From NCBI RefSeq assembly GCF_034555965.1, contig NZ_JAYDCK010000003.1, forward strand, positions 620,001 through 684,000: 64,000 nucleotides of DNA. The letters are read 5' to 3'. This stretch comes from Aquicoccus sp. G2-2. Its GTDB lineage: Bacteria; Pseudomonadota; Alphaproteobacteria; Rhodobacterales; Rhodobacteraceae. The notes beneath the pieces are model-generated. The model saw nothing but the letters and a program-made list of their open reading frames with translations, did not search any database and had not been told where the DNA came from. The position numbers were made by a program, and so were the translations under genes. This document shows positions 20,126 through 28,612 of this stretch, in pieces (position 1 is the first letter of the stretch; every line of letters starts with the position of its first letter).

Positions 20126-20653
20126 ATGACGATGCAGATGCCAATGGGCGCTATGCCCGCGAAAGACGCGCCCGAAAAAGACGGTGCCGAGGCCGGTTTC
20201 ATGGCCGGGTATTTGGAGGCGCTTTCGCTTGTCGAACGCCTTCACCGGCTGCTTCTCGATGTGATCAAGGATGAGTTCGAGCGTGTTGGCACGCTTGAGA
20301 TAAACGCGGTGCAGGCGCTTTTGCTGTTCAATATCGGTGACAACGAGGTGACGGCGGGCGAGTTGAAATCGCGCGGTTATTACCAAGGTTCGAACGTGAG
20401 CTATAACCTCAAGAAGCTGGTCGAGATGGCGTATATGCACCATCAGCGTTGCGAGATCGACCGCCGCTCGGTCCGGGTGCGGCTGACGCCGAAGGGGCGC
20501 GAGATTCGCGATGTGGTGGCCCGGCTGTTCGCGCGCCATGCCGGGGGCTTGATCGCCAAGGGGGTGGTGAGCCATCAAGGGCTTGACGATATCACCACGT
20601 CGCTGAAACGCATGGAGCGGTATTGGAGCGACCAGATCCGCTATATCTACTGA
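20126..20653 (+). CDS. ldtR: MarR-family winged-helix regulator, LdtR type
   Basis: The 175-aa protein has an N-terminal helix (GFMAGYLEALSLVERLHRLL) followed by the MarR DNA-binding domain (residues 55-135: LEINAVQALLLFNIGDNEVTAGELKSRG, then GSNVSYNLKKLVEM as recognition helix and RRSVRVRLTPKG as wing). This matches the strongly conserved LdtR regulators of Rhizobiales and Rhodobacterales, which control L,D-transpeptidase and stress genes in the studied species. No transpeptidase gene lies in the window, so any target must be elsewhere. The 127-base upstream region holds its own promoter. Confidence 0.85.
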   Translation: MTMQMPMGAMPAKDAPEKDGAEAGFMAGYLEALSLVERLHRLLLDVIKDEFERVGTLEINAVQALLLFNIGDNEVTAGELKSRGYYQGSNVSYNLKKLVEMAYMHHQRCEIDRRSVRVRLTPKGREIRDVVARLFARHAGGLIAKGVVSHQGLDDITTSLKRMERYWSDQIRYIY

Positions 20654-20663
20654 CGGTGCGGGC

Positions 20664-21092
20664 CTACCAGTGGCCAGTGTTTTCCATGCTGGTCCATGGC
20701 TCTGCCGGGGTCAGCGGGTCGCCAGCTTGCAACAGCTCGACCGAGATATTGTCGGGCGAGCGGATAAAGGCCATGCGGCCATCGCGCGGTGGGCGGTTGA
20801 TGGTGATGCCATTTTCCATCAGGTGCTTGCAGGTGTCGTAAATGTTGTCGACCTCATAGGCGAGGTGGCCAAAATGGCGGCTGTCGGAGGGCAGGCCATC
20901 ATCGCCATCCCAGTTATGGGTCAGCTCAACCGGGCATTCCGGCTGCTCCGGCGGGGCCATGAAGATGAGCGAGAAGCGGCCCTCTTCGCTGTCGTAATGG
21001 CGGGTTTTTTCAAGGCCGAGGAGATTGAAGAAGGCCATGGTCGCGTCAAGGTCTTTCACGCGGATCATGGTGTGGAGGTAGCGGAGGCTCAT
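20664..21092 (-). CDS. gloA: VOC-family protein, lactoylglutathione lyase (glyoxalase I)-like
   Basis: The 142-aa protein has the paired beta-alpha-beta-beta-beta modules of glyoxalase I. YLHTMIRVKDLDATMAFFNLLG carries the first metal His, ECPVELTHNW a Glu, HFGHLAYEVDNIY the second His, and NISVELLQ the last Glu; the set matches GloA. The enzyme turns the methylglyoxal-glutathione hemithioacetal into S-lactoylglutathione. ATG 21092 is preferred because the longer frame (from 21122) adds a charged non-homologous stretch. It converges with ldtR, leaving 10 bases between the genes. Confidence 0.87.
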   Translation of the reverse strand: MSLRYLHTMIRVKDLDATMAFFNLLGLEKTRHYDSEEGRFSLIFMAPPEQPECPVELTHNWDGDDGLPSDSRHFGHLAYEVDNIYDTCKHLMENGITINRPPRDGRMAFIRSPDNISVELLQAGDPLTPAEPWTSMENTGHW

Positions 21093-21130
21093 GAGGTGCC
21101 CTCTTTCTGAACGCGGTTTCACCCAGACTT

Positions 21131-22540
21131 TCAGAAATTCGAGGCGATGCCAACAGCGAGCGAGTATTCGGTATTGGTGAAGCGGCTGACATTCGAGTGC
21201 GTGCGCACGGCGCGCAGGGAAATTTGCGGTGAAAAACCGGCAAACTGAATGTTTTGAACAACCATGGTCGCGCCAAGGAAGGCGGATTTGTCCTGTCGCC
21301 CGCCGGGCACCGCGATGAAGCCGACGGAGTAGGCCGGATAGTCGAGCAGGCTCGCCCCGGCGAGGAACGAAAGCTTGGTTCCTATGACCGGGCGGCCCAA
21401 CGCGTAGGTGGCATAAGCCGTGGTGTAACGATAGGGCGCGTTGATCTGATCCGACTGGTTTTGCGTATAGGCGAGATTGAATGCCAGTGTGTCGCTGGTA
21501 TTGAGCCGGTGGCTGATGCCAGCCTTGATGGTGTAGAGCCGGGCATCGTTGGCGGGCCCTGTCGCGGCGCGGCGCTTTTCGAACGAGGTCGCGATATAGC
21601 TTGATGTGCTGGCACCGAATTTGCGGTTGTAGGAGAGATCGGCGCGGGCAAAATCATAATTGTGTTGCGCACCATACCATGATTGCCCAAGTGCCAGCCC
21701 CAGACGGGTGACGCCTTTGCCATCGGCGGCGGCAATGGCATGATTGAGCGAAATTTCACCTGTGGTTGACCCGAAGTCGCTGTTTTGTGCGGCGGGGGCC
21801 AGTGCGCGCGCCTGCGGCGAGAGCCAGACCCGCTGCACATAGAGCCGACCACCAAGGCGGGTTTCGGTCTTGCGGGACTGATGCAGGCGATAGCTGAATT
21901 GCAGATCGGCGGTCGCCTTGGTGCCGGAAAGCGCACGTGCCGAGCCGCCGAGTATGCCGACAAGCGGCACCCCGTCGATAATGTTATAGGGGCTGTCGGA
22001 GCCGTTGTTGAGGTTCGAGGACGGCGACAGGGTAAAGCGCAATTTGGCCTGCCATGGGTTGATCCGGCGCAGGATCGCATAGTCGCGCTTGATGACATCG
22101 AGGTGTTCCGCGCTGGGCGCGTAATTGGCCGAACGACGCAGCCAAATCTGGGCGCGGGTCGGTTGATTGGCCTGCACCGCGAGTTGGGCGGCCATCTGGG
22201 CGGCCTGAAACTTGTCCGCATCGCGTTTGGAGTATTTGAACGCCAGCTCGCTGGCGCGGCGGGCAAGTTTCGGGTGGCGCAGGGCCCGTTCGGCATCGGT
22301 CAGAATGAAATATGCGAACGGGTCTTCCGGGTCGCGCTTCACTAGCCCGAGGGCGATTTTCAAGGCGATGTCAGGGCGCCCCTGAGCCAGAGATGCAACC
22401 GCCATCTGGCGCGCCTGCGGGATGGTCATGGTAAGATTGGTGTCTTGTGCGCGTGCCCCCTGCGGCAGGAGCGTCAGGCAGGACAGCACCAGAGCTGCGA
22501 CACTCGTTGGCCAAAGTTTGAACAGGCTCGCCAACGCCAC
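21131..22540 (-). CDS. Slam-like outer-membrane translocator (TPR plus DUF560 beta-barrel)
   Basis: The 469-aa protein (GTG start at 22540) begins with a signal peptide (residues 1-31, cleavage near ARAQ). A helical TPR-like domain follows (about 40-150, with repeats around AVASLAQGRPDIALKIALGL and FAYFILTDAERALRHP). The rest is alternating amphipathic strands ending in a C-terminal Phe, the mark of an outer-membrane barrel. SPSSNLNNGSDSPYN at the junction resembles the SNINN motif at the start of Slam barrels. Slam (type XI secretion) moves lipoproteins across the outer membrane to the cell surface. The gene sits 10 bases after a lipoprotein gene whose product has a TbpB-like barrel, the typical substrate pairing. 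Homology is judged by eye. Confidence 0.72.
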   Translation of the reverse strand: MALASLFKLWPTSVAALVLSCLTLLPQGARAQDTNLTMTIPQARQMAVASLAQGRPDIALKIALGLVKRDPEDPFAYFILTDAERALRHPKLARRASELAFKYSKRDADKFQAAQMAAQLAVQANQPTRAQIWLRRSANYAPSAEHLDVIKRDYAILRRINPWQAKLRFTLSPSSNLNNGSDSPYNIIDGVPLVGILGGSARALSGTKATADLQFSYRLHQSRKTETRLGGRLYVQRVWLSPQARALAPAAQNSDFGSTTGEISLNHAIAAADGKGVTRLGLALGQSWYGAQHNYDFARADLSYNRKFGASTSSYIATSFEKRRAATGPANDARLYTIKAGISHRLNTSDTLAFNLAYTQNQSDQINAPYRYTTAYATYALGRPVIGTKLSFLAGASLLDYPAYSVGFIAVPGGRQDKSAFLGATMVVQNIQFAGFSPQISLRAVRTHSNVSRFTNTEYSLAVGIASNF

Positions 22541-22550
22541 ATCGGAGCCC

Positions 22551-23453
22551 CTATGGCCGGGTGAGAACGAAGGTGCCGTACTCTTTCTCGTTTTTCATGC
22601 CGAGATCGTCGTTGGGGCCATCGAAGGTATCCATATGAACGACACCGCCGATTGATTTTGCATCAGTCCCGCCGAAAATGCCGCCAAAATTACCGTTGGC
22701 GGTTTGATCAGCGTCGTTATATTCGGTTGAGCCGTAGAAAGTGCCGGTGGTCGAATTGATGTTCCCATCAACCAGAACCACATCCGGCAGGGCGATGCCT
22801 TGATCAATCAGCGCATGATTGGTGATGCTGCCGTTTACCGCGTTGTTGGTGAAATCAACATTCAGGAAGATCGCACCGCTGGTTCGGGCAGATGAATTTG
22901 GATAATCCCCCGCAGGAAGAGACGGGTCGGTAACTGGTTTCAGGGTGGCCGCTGTTCCGTTGAGGTTGGTCACCCCGGCATAGGTTCCGGAGTAGCTGAC
23001 AAGCCCGCTTGCGGCGGCGGGGGTGTAATTGCCGGTCCGTTGGTAAAAACCACCCGCGAAAAACCGGTTGAATTGGCCGCCATCGGAAACCACGCCTGCG
23101 GTGACGGAGTCGCCGGTGCCCGTTGTTTGAGCTACGAGGGCGGTGAAGTGGCGCTGCTGGCCATCCTGTTGATATGTATAGGCCTGATAGGGGCCAACAT
23201 CGAGAGCGGGGGTTCTTCCGTAGGATGCGACACGCGGACCGGCATCGAGTGAGGACATCTCGATTGTGAGAGTACTGCCCGTGGCGCTATAGGTCGCCGC
23301 CTGCAGGTTGTGCGAAAGGGTTTCGGGAATGGAGTTGGTTTCGGTGTCGGTGGAACTATCATCCCCGGTTGTTCCGTTCTCCATAAACGGGTTTGTGCTG
23401 CCGCATGCTGTGAGCAGCGCGAAGCTGGCACAAAGAATAACTGACCGGATCAC
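22551..23453 (-). CDS. Predicted surface lipoprotein with TbpB-like C-terminal barrel
   Basis: The 300-aa protein has a lipoprotein signal (MIRSVILCASFALLTAC, acylated Cys 17) followed by a Ser/Thr/Asp-rich tether and a Gly/Asn/Thr-rich beta protein. Near the C-terminus is GIFGGTDAKSIGGVVHM, the GxFxGxxAxxxGG pattern that closes the lipocalin-like barrel of TbpB, HpuA and factor-H-binding proteins. This is the type of domain recognised by Slam translocators. The next gene encodes a Slam-like barrel, so this protein is the probable cargo. Its ligand is unknown, and I saw no TonB receptor or haem/iron gene next to it. Confidence 0.7.
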   Translation of the reverse strand: MIRSVILCASFALLTACGSTNPFMENGTTGDDSSTDTETNSIPETLSHNLQAATYSATGSTLTIEMSSLDAGPRVASYGRTPALDVGPYQAYTYQQDGQQRHFTALVAQTTGTGDSVTAGVVSDGGQFNRFFAGGFYQRTGNYTPAAASGLVSYSGTYAGVTNLNGTAATLKPVTDPSLPAGDYPNSSARTSGAIFLNVDFTNNAVNGSITNHALIDQGIALPDVVLVDGNINSTTGTFYGSTEYNDADQTANGNFGGIFGGTDAKSIGGVVHMDTFDGPNDDLGMKNEKEYGTFVLTRP

Positions 23454-23653
23454 GATAATCTGCCCCTATCAAATCCTGTTTGAGACAGATTCTCGGTTGG
23501 GCTACTGAAAGTCAACATGAGAAACCCGATCCGTGCGAATTGCCGGTGTTGCGTGGCCGCGTTGCACTTCACGATATGGCGGTTCCTAACGCGGGCTCCG
23601 CAATATATGGTGAGGGAACTCTGAAACCGACTCAATTGCCGAGAGAGACCGAT

Positions 23654-24559
23654 ATGAGCGTAACCCCCGAGCAGCAGGCCGAGATAGACGACCTCCGGCA
23701 AACCCCCAATCAGACCTTGCGCGCCGTGAGCGAGGGGATGGAGCGGCATCTTTATAACGCCGTGCCGGTGCTCGACCATGGCTTTGTGCGGGTGGTCGAT
23801 TACATGGGCGATGATGCCGCGATCTGTCAGGCGGCGCGGGTCAGCTATGGCAAGGGCACCAAGAGCGTGCAGAACGACGAAGGGCTGATCCGCTATCTGA
23901 TGCGGCACTGGCATTCGACTCCGTTCGAGATGTGCGAGGTCAAGCTGCATGTGAAGCTGCCGGTGTTTGTGGCGCGCCAGTGGATCAGGCACCGGACGGC
24001 GAATGTGAACGAATATTCGGCGCGTTATTCGATATTGGACCGGGAATTTTACCTGCCCGATCCGGCGCATATCAATGCGCAATCGGTGGTCAACAATCAG
24101 GGCCGAGGAGAGGTGTTGAACCCCGAAGAAACCGCCCGCGTGCTGGAGATTCTCAAGGTCGATTCGGCGCGCTGCTATGACAATTATCAGGCGATGATCG
24201 ACGAGGACGGGATCGGCCTTGCGCGCGAGTTGGCGCGGATGAACCTGCCGGCCAATATTTATACGCAGTGGTATTGGAAGGTCGATTTGCACAATCTGCT
24301 GCATTTCCTGCGGCTGCGCGCGGATGCCCATGCGCAATATGAAATCCGGGTCTATGCCGATGCGATCTGCGCCATGGTGGCGGATTGGGTGCCGTTTGCG
24401 TATCGCGCGTTCGAGGATTACCGGATGGGCGCGGTGACGATGAGCGCGCAGATGATGGATTGCCTGCGCCGGATGCTCAAGGGCGAGACGGTGACGGCGG
24501 AGACATCCGGCATGAGCAAGCGCGAATGGCGCGAGTTCGAGGCGGTGCTGGAACGATAG
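23654..24559 (+). CDS. thyX: FAD-dependent thymidylate synthase ThyX
   Basis: The 301-aa enzyme methylates dUMP to dTMP using CH2-tetrahydrofolate as carbon donor and reduced FAD. The diagnostic RHRx7S motif is present in full as [11 protein letters not shown], with the flanking [19 protein letters not shown] and [19 protein letters not shown] segments of the flavin and dUMP site. The start at 23654 has GAGAGA upstream and gives the family length; the open frame from 23480 is not supported. It is divergent from the surface-lipoprotein gene, with 200 bases between. Confidence 0.95.
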   Translation: MSVTPEQQAEIDDLRQTPNQTLRAVSEGMERHLYNAVPVLDHGFVRVVDYMGDDAAICQAARVSYGKGTKSVQNDEGLIRYLMRHWHSTPFEMCEVKLHVKLPVFVARQWIRHRTANVNEYSARYSILDREFYLPDPAHINAQSVVNNQGRGEVLNPEETARVLEILKVDSARCYDNYQAMIDEDGIGLARELARMNLPANIYTQWYWKVDLHNLLHFLRLRADAHAQYEIRVYADAICAMVADWVPFAYRAFEDYRMGAVTMSAQMMDCLRRMLKGETVTAETSGMSKREWREFEAVLER

Positions 24560-24756
24560 GGGGTCTCTGGCGGTCTTGGGCGGGTGAATGGCGGCGGCGG
24601 TTTGCGGGCCGCTGCCTTGCGGCTGTTTCGATTTCGCAAACAACATATGGTGCCCGAACCGTTGACCCGTGGAGAAAACCGCCGTAGCTTTTTTGAGTAT
24701 CAGCGAATATCCGGTTTGAAACGCCGGTCATAGTAGCAAGTCACGGGGGATAGGTT

Positions 24757-25041
24757 ATGAAAAGCAAACTTCTTATCGGGGCGGCGCTGGCCGCGTTTTG
24801 GGCGGTGCCTGCGGCGGCGGATGAAATGCCGGTGTATGAATATGGCGGAACGCCGAATTATTGCCCGGCCGGGTTGAAGCCGATCGTTCTTGGCGGGGTG
24901 ATCTGCTGCGGTGTGCCGAACCAGTCGATGACGTATCAGCAAGCCACGGCAACGCCGGTTTATCGCGCCAAGCGGCATCATGTGCGCCGGGTCGCGAAGA
25001 CCTATTGCCCGGAAGGTTTGAAAGGGTGCACCGGCGGGTAA
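24757..25041 (+). CDS. Small secreted Cys-containing protein, unrecognised
   Basis: The 94-aa product begins with a clear signal peptide (MKSKLLIGAALAAFWAVPAAADE, cleavage near residue 21). The mature part is about 73 residues with five Cys arranged as YCPAGLK ... ICCG ... YCPEGLKGC, so the YCPxGLK unit occurs twice. A basic patch KRHHVRRVAK lies between. I do not recognise the family. An exported metal-binding or disulfide-linked role would be inference. It has its own upstream space of nearly 200 bases. Confidence 0.7.
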   Translation: MKSKLLIGAALAAFWAVPAAADEMPVYEYGGTPNYCPAGLKPIVLGGVICCGVPNQSMTYQQATATPVYRAKRHHVRRVAKTYCPEGLKGCTGG

Positions 25042-25213
25042 GCCGGGGCGATAGCGCGCTCATAACGGCGCGCCCGAAACAGATTGGCCGGGCGTCTTTC
25101 ATACGCAGGTTCAGCCGGGGAGCGCGGCCCGGCGGGTGGAACAGGGCTTAGAGCATTCAACCGTCGTAAACGTTTCGACATATTGCCGTGATCGGGCAAT
25201 AGGGCGAAATGCT

Positions 25214-25420
25214 TTAGGTCAGCTTGATCTCGCCAGCCATCTCGCGGCCATCGCGGCCTTCGATAAGCTCGTATTCCACCTTTTGATTGTCGCTCAACCC
25301 TTGCAGGCCGGACTGTTCGACGGCGGAGATATGTACGAACACATCCTTGCCGCCCCCTTCGGGCTCGATGAACCCATAGCCTTTGGTCTGGTTGAACCAT
25401 TTCACGGTGCCACTTGGCAT
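25214..25420 (-). CDS. Cold shock protein (CspA family), second copy
   Basis: The 68-aa paralogue of the gene at 7365-7571 has the same RNP1 (KGYGFI) and RNP2 (DVFVHISAV) and differs mainly in the C-terminal half. A GGAG ribosome binding site lies 7 bases before the ATG at 25420. The 230-base upstream region is AT-rich for this genome (around 25530-25560), which fits a csp promoter and long leader. No terminator hairpin is obvious after the stop. Confidence 0.94.
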   Translation of the reverse strand: MPSGTVKWFNQTKGYGFIEPEGGGKDVFVHISAVEQSGLQGLSDNQKVEYELIEGRDGREMAGEIKLT

Positions 25421-25657
25421 TCCGCTTCTCCTTTGGTTAGTGGTCGTGGCCCTGACTTGGCGGGCCAGACTTTGGTCACGCGCGCAGTCTTCGGACAAAC
25501 CGGCAGACGGCTCAGTGGCCGAGAACTGCGCAATTTAATGATTGCACTGGTTTTGTAAAAATCAAGGAAAACAGGGATGATCGGCGAAGGTTTGCGCGAA
25601 AAACAGGCGGAAATCGTGTGAATCGCCGAGATCACGCAAAACGGGAAAGGGTTGGGA

Positions 25658-25969
25658 ATGGTAATTTACGGGCTGAAAAACTGCGATACCTGCCGTAAGG
25701 CGGCGAAGGCGCTGGGTGTGGGGGTGACCGATTTGCGCGAGAGCGGGATGCCGGAGGCGGTGAGAGCGCGGGCGCTGGACGAGTTTGGTGCGGCGCTGGT
25801 CAACCGGCGCTCAACCACGTGGCGGGGCTTGAGCGAGGCGGAGCGGGGCGATGCCCCCTTGGCGTTGTTGCAGAAATACCCGGCGCTGATGAAACGGCCC
25901 TTGATCGAGGCGGGGGGCAGGCTCTATCTCGGGTGGGACGAGGCGGTGCAAGAGGCGCTGCACGGGTGA
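25658..25969 (+). CDS. ArsC/Spx-family thioredoxin-fold protein (YffB-like)
   Basis: The 103-aa thioredoxin-like protein carries NCDTCRKAAKAL near the N-terminus, a CxxC variant of the ArsC/Spx fingerprint, and ALVNRRSTTWRGLSE plus KRPLIEAGGRLYLGWDE in the C-terminal half, both typical of the YffB/ArsC family. These proteins are glutathione-dependent reductases of uncertain substrate, and arsenate reduction is not proven by sequence. The ATG at 25658 is preferred to a TTG six bases upstream. Confidence 0.83.
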   Translation: MVIYGLKNCDTCRKAAKALGVGVTDLRESGMPEAVRARALDEFGAALVNRRSTTWRGLSEAERGDAPLALLQKYPALMKRPLIEAGGRLYLGWDEAVQEALHG

Positions 25970-25988
25970 GTGAGCAGGAGAGAGTTTG

Positions 25989-26357
25989 ATGCGCAATGCA
26001 GCATTGATGCTGGGGATCATCGGTGGGTTGATCGCCATGGTGATCGGATTTTTCAGCTATGGCTATACGCAGGTGACGGAAAGCCACGCCGAGATTGGGC
26101 AGGCTTTTGGGCAGGTTCAGAACGTGGGGCTTGTCCGGGTGGCGAGTTTCGTGGCCCCGCTTCTGGCGATTGCCGGAGGGGCGATGGCCAAGGTGCGGGC
26201 ACTTTGGGGCGGCGTTGCGATGCTGATTGCGGCGGGGTTGATGTATGTGGCGTTCGGCTTTTCGGCGTTTACCATGTTCCCCTTGGGGTTTTGCGTGTTG
26301 GGCGGGATACTGGCGCTGGCGGCGGGCAAGCCGGACGAGCCGAAATCGCATTTCTGA
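25989..26357 (+). CDS. Small four-helix membrane protein, unknown function
   Basis: The 122-aa product is almost entirely hydrophobic, with helices at about residues 5-28, 48-65, 70-88 and 92-112 and a charged tail (KPDEPKSHF). I do not recognise a specific family; DUF4064-like proteins have this shape. It starts 19 bases after the ArsC/Spx-like gene and probably shares its transcript. It converges with the doxX-like gene, leaving only 3 bases between the stops. Confidence 0.7.
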   Translation: MRNAALMLGIIGGLIAMVIGFFSYGYTQVTESHAEIGQAFGQVQNVGLVRVASFVAPLLAIAGGAMAKVRALWGGVAMLIAAGLMYVAFGFSAFTMFPLGFCVLGGILALAAGKPDEPKSHF

Positions 26358-26360
26358 AGC

Positions 26361-26927
26361 TCAGGCGGGTTGAGCCCCGATTGCGCGGTTGCGCAGCAAA
26401 TGATCAAGCGAGAGCGGCCCGGCGCCTTTGATGACCAGCGTGATCAACAGGAACACCCAGAAGGCGCGCAGATCGACGATCAGCGCATCGGGAGCGCCAT
26501 CGAACCAGCGGCCAACGGAGGCCGGCTCATTGATCAGGTGGTGACCGTAGAGGTCGGTCAGGGTTTGCAGGGCGACAAAGCCGATCATGCCGAGGGCGGC
26601 AAGCCGGGTGAACAGGCCCAGCACCAGCAGCAGCGGCAGCAGGAATTCGGCCCAGGTTCCGGCAACGGTGACGGCCCAGTGAAAAAGGCCAAGTTTCGAA
26701 GGATCAAAGCCTACTGCCTCGAACGCGCGGGGGAAGATTTGCGCATAAGCCCCGACCGAGGGGGAGATGAGGCCAAAGGCCCCGTCACCGAGTTTGGTAA
26801 GTGCGGATTTCCAGAAATAGACCAGCAGGATCGCGGCGAAGAGAAAGCGCGCCAGTGTTGGCAGGAGCCATGTTGCGGCCTCAAGCCGAATGGTGGCGGA
26901 TTGGTAGAGAGAGATCAGACGTGTCAT
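26361..26927 (-). CDS. bufD: DoxX-family membrane protein, last gene of bufferin-like cluster
   Basis: The 188-aa protein has four hydrophobic helices (about residues 25-45, 80-105, 110-130 and 150-172) and the DoxX pattern ARFLFAAILLVYFWKSALTKL. In DUF692-type RiPP clusters the DoxX member (BufD) sits in the membrane and is thought to help with export or maturation redox chemistry. Its start overlaps the DUF2063 gene stop (ATGA), so the genes are translationally coupled. Confidence 0.82.
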   Translation of the reverse strand: MTRLISLYQSATIRLEAATWLLPTLARFLFAAILLVYFWKSALTKLGDGAFGLISPSVGAYAQIFPRAFEAVGFDPSKLGLFHWAVTVAGTWAEFLLPLLLVLGLFTRLAALGMIGFVALQTLTDLYGHHLINEPASVGRWFDGAPDALIVDLRAFWVFLLITLVIKGAGPLSLDHLLRNRAIGAQPA

Positions 26928-27685
26928 GCGGCACTCCCTTGTGTTGCAGAGGAAAGAGCGTTGTCTTGCAGGAGCAGCGACAGCATGGCGGAGAGATCGA
27001 AATCAGCGGCTTGCGCGGTGGCCGCGTCAAGCGCCGCGCCCAGCGGGCGGGCAGCGGCGAGGGTTGCGATGAACGCCGCCCCGCCGGGGGGCAAGAGGCG
27101 GGGGCGCGGATCAAACTCGGGCCGGGTGATCAATACGTCCTGCGGTTCTGCCGGGGGCTGTGGCGCGCCGTCTTCGGTGTTGAAGCGCCAGATGCCGTGG
27201 ATCGGCCAGGGTGAGCGCAAAAGCTGCACCGGCGGGGCGAAGCCAAGGTGGAGCCGGGGCAGGGCGTCGGGCGGGGTTTCGGTGAAGATGGCGGCATCGA
27301 GCGGGGCGCAATCGGCGGCGTGATAGGCGCGCACCAAAGCGTGCTCAAGGCGCGCGGTATCGGCGAGGTAGCCGAGATGCGCCAGCGGTTCAAATGTGGC
27401 GAGAAAATCAGGGAAATCAGCGCCGTAACGCGCGAGAATCGGCGATTGCGGCGGCTGGGCGCGCAGGAACATGGTGGCAATCGGGTTGAAATTTTCTTCC
27501 CCGATCAGCTTGAGCACGACGGGGAAGGTTTCGCGCAACGCTTCGGTCAGGGAGGCGGTGACATTGTTGCGATAGACCGAGAAGCGCCGCCCGGCAGGGT
27601 TGCCAGCCCCATCGGCAAGCCCCGGCGGTGTCGGCTTGGCCGGATCAAGCAGGGCGGCGCGAAAGGCGGTTTGGCTAAGGCTCAT
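26924..27685 (-). CDS. bufC: DUF2063 family protein, MNIO partner (BufC/HvfC-like)
   Basis: The 253-aa protein has the DUF2063 N-terminal helical domain. QTAFRAALLDP, then RRFSVYRNNVTASLTEALRETFPVV and FLRAQPPQSPILARYGADFPDFLA are its conserved blocks. These proteins bind the DUF692 enzyme and present the precursor peptide to it. It lies directly after the DUF692 gene with a 4-base overlap, and the downstream doxX-like gene overlaps it in the same way. The ATG at 27685 defines those overlaps; a longer frame upstream is antisense-free but unsupported. Confidence 0.87.
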   Translation of the reverse strand: MSLSQTAFRAALLDPAKPTPPGLADGAGNPAGRRFSVYRNNVTASLTEALRETFPVVLKLIGEENFNPIATMFLRAQPPQSPILARYGADFPDFLATFEPLAHLGYLADTARLEHALVRAYHAADCAPLDAAIFTETPPDALPRLHLGFAPPVQLLRSPWPIHGIWRFNTEDGAPQPPAEPQDVLITRPEFDPRPRLLPPGGAAFIATLAAARPLGAALDAATAQAADFDLSAMLSLLLQDNALSSATQGSAA

Positions 27686-28545
27686 ACCGGCACCACCTCG
27701 CAGGCGGCGAGGGCTTGTGCCGCGCGGGCGGCTTCTGTCGCAAGCGCGGGCCATTCGGGGATGTCATTGTCCCACTCGATCAGGGCGGGGCGCGGGCCGG
27801 AGCGCGCCAGCGTATAGTCAAACAGCGCCCAGACGGGTTCGGCGGTTTCGCAGCCGTGGCTGTCGATCAAAAGCGGCGCGCCGTGATCGTCTTCTTCTTC
27901 GTCGTGACCGGCAAGGTGAAATTCGCCAACCCGCGAAAGTGGGAATGCGTCGATATAGCTTTGCGGGGAAAAGCCGAGATTGGTGGCCGAAATGAACACG
28001 TTGTTGATGTCGAGCAGCAAGCCGCAGCCGGTGCGCCGGGCGATCTCATCGAGAAAATCCGGCTCTGCCCATGTGCTTTCCTCGAAGGCGAGATAGCTTG
28101 ACGGGTTTTCAAGCAGGATCGGGCGGGCGATGGCGTCTTGCAGCGTGTCGATATGATCGGCCACGCGGGTAAGGGTTTTGGCCGTGTAGGGCAGCGGCAG
28201 CAGGTCGTTCAGGAACGCGCTGTCATGGCTGGACCATGCGAGATGTTCGGAAAAGCTGGCCGGTTGCAACCAGTCGCAGAGGTGTTGCAGGCGGGCGAGG
28301 TGAGTGGCGTCAAGCGGGGCTTCGCCGCCGATCGAGAGGCCGACGCCGTGAACGGAGATGGGGAAGTGTGTTGCCAGATGGCGCAATTGCGCCAACGGGC
28401 GGCCACCGGCACCCATGTAGTTTTCGGCGTGTATCTCTAGCCAGCCGACGGGGTCGGGATTGTCCATCAGCGCGGTGTAGTGCTGCGGCTTGTAGCCGAC
28501 ACCGGGTTTTGCCGGAAGGGTGTTGTGTTGCGGTCGGTCGAGCAT
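27682..28545 (-). CDS. bufB: DUF692 multinuclear non-haem iron enzyme (MNIO; BufB/HvfB-like)
   Basis: The 287-aa TIM-barrel enzyme belongs to the MbnB/DUF692 family, which uses two or three iron ions and O2 to convert Cys residues of a precursor peptide into oxazolone/thioamide or thiooxazole groups. Metal-binding segments are visible: GVGYKPQHY, WLEIHAENYM, ISVHGVGLSIGG, ARPILLENPSSYL, CGLLLDINNVFISA, EFHLAGHDEE and LIEWDNDIPEW. ATG 28545 gives the normal family length; the 398-aa reading upstream merges into the precursor gene region out of frame. It follows the precursor gene by 67 bases and overlaps the DUF2063 partner. Confidence 0.92.
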   Translation of the reverse strand: MLDRPQHNTLPAKPGVGYKPQHYTALMDNPDPVGWLEIHAENYMGAGGRPLAQLRHLATHFPISVHGVGLSIGGEAPLDATHLARLQHLCDWLQPASFSEHLAWSSHDSAFLNDLLPLPYTAKTLTRVADHIDTLQDAIARPILLENPSSYLAFEESTWAEPDFLDEIARRTGCGLLLDINNVFISATNLGFSPQSYIDAFPLSRVGEFHLAGHDEEEDDHGAPLLIDSHGCETAEPVWALFDYTLARSGPRPALIEWDNDIPEWPALATEAARAAQALAACEVVPV

Positions 28546-28612
28546 TGTGAACTCCGAAAGACGGCGACCGGGCGGCGCGGTGCGCCCCGCCCGGTTAATG
28601 CGTGTGCGTCGA

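Noticed and set aside
18595..20202. 535-residue minus-strand frame opposite proS and ldtR
   Set aside because: Spans two real genes and their gap with His/Arg/Pro-rich sequence; a codon-bias artefact.
23450..24646. 398-residue minus-strand open frame opposite thyX
   Set aside because: His/Arg-rich antisense reading without start signal or domain; thyX on the other strand is certain.
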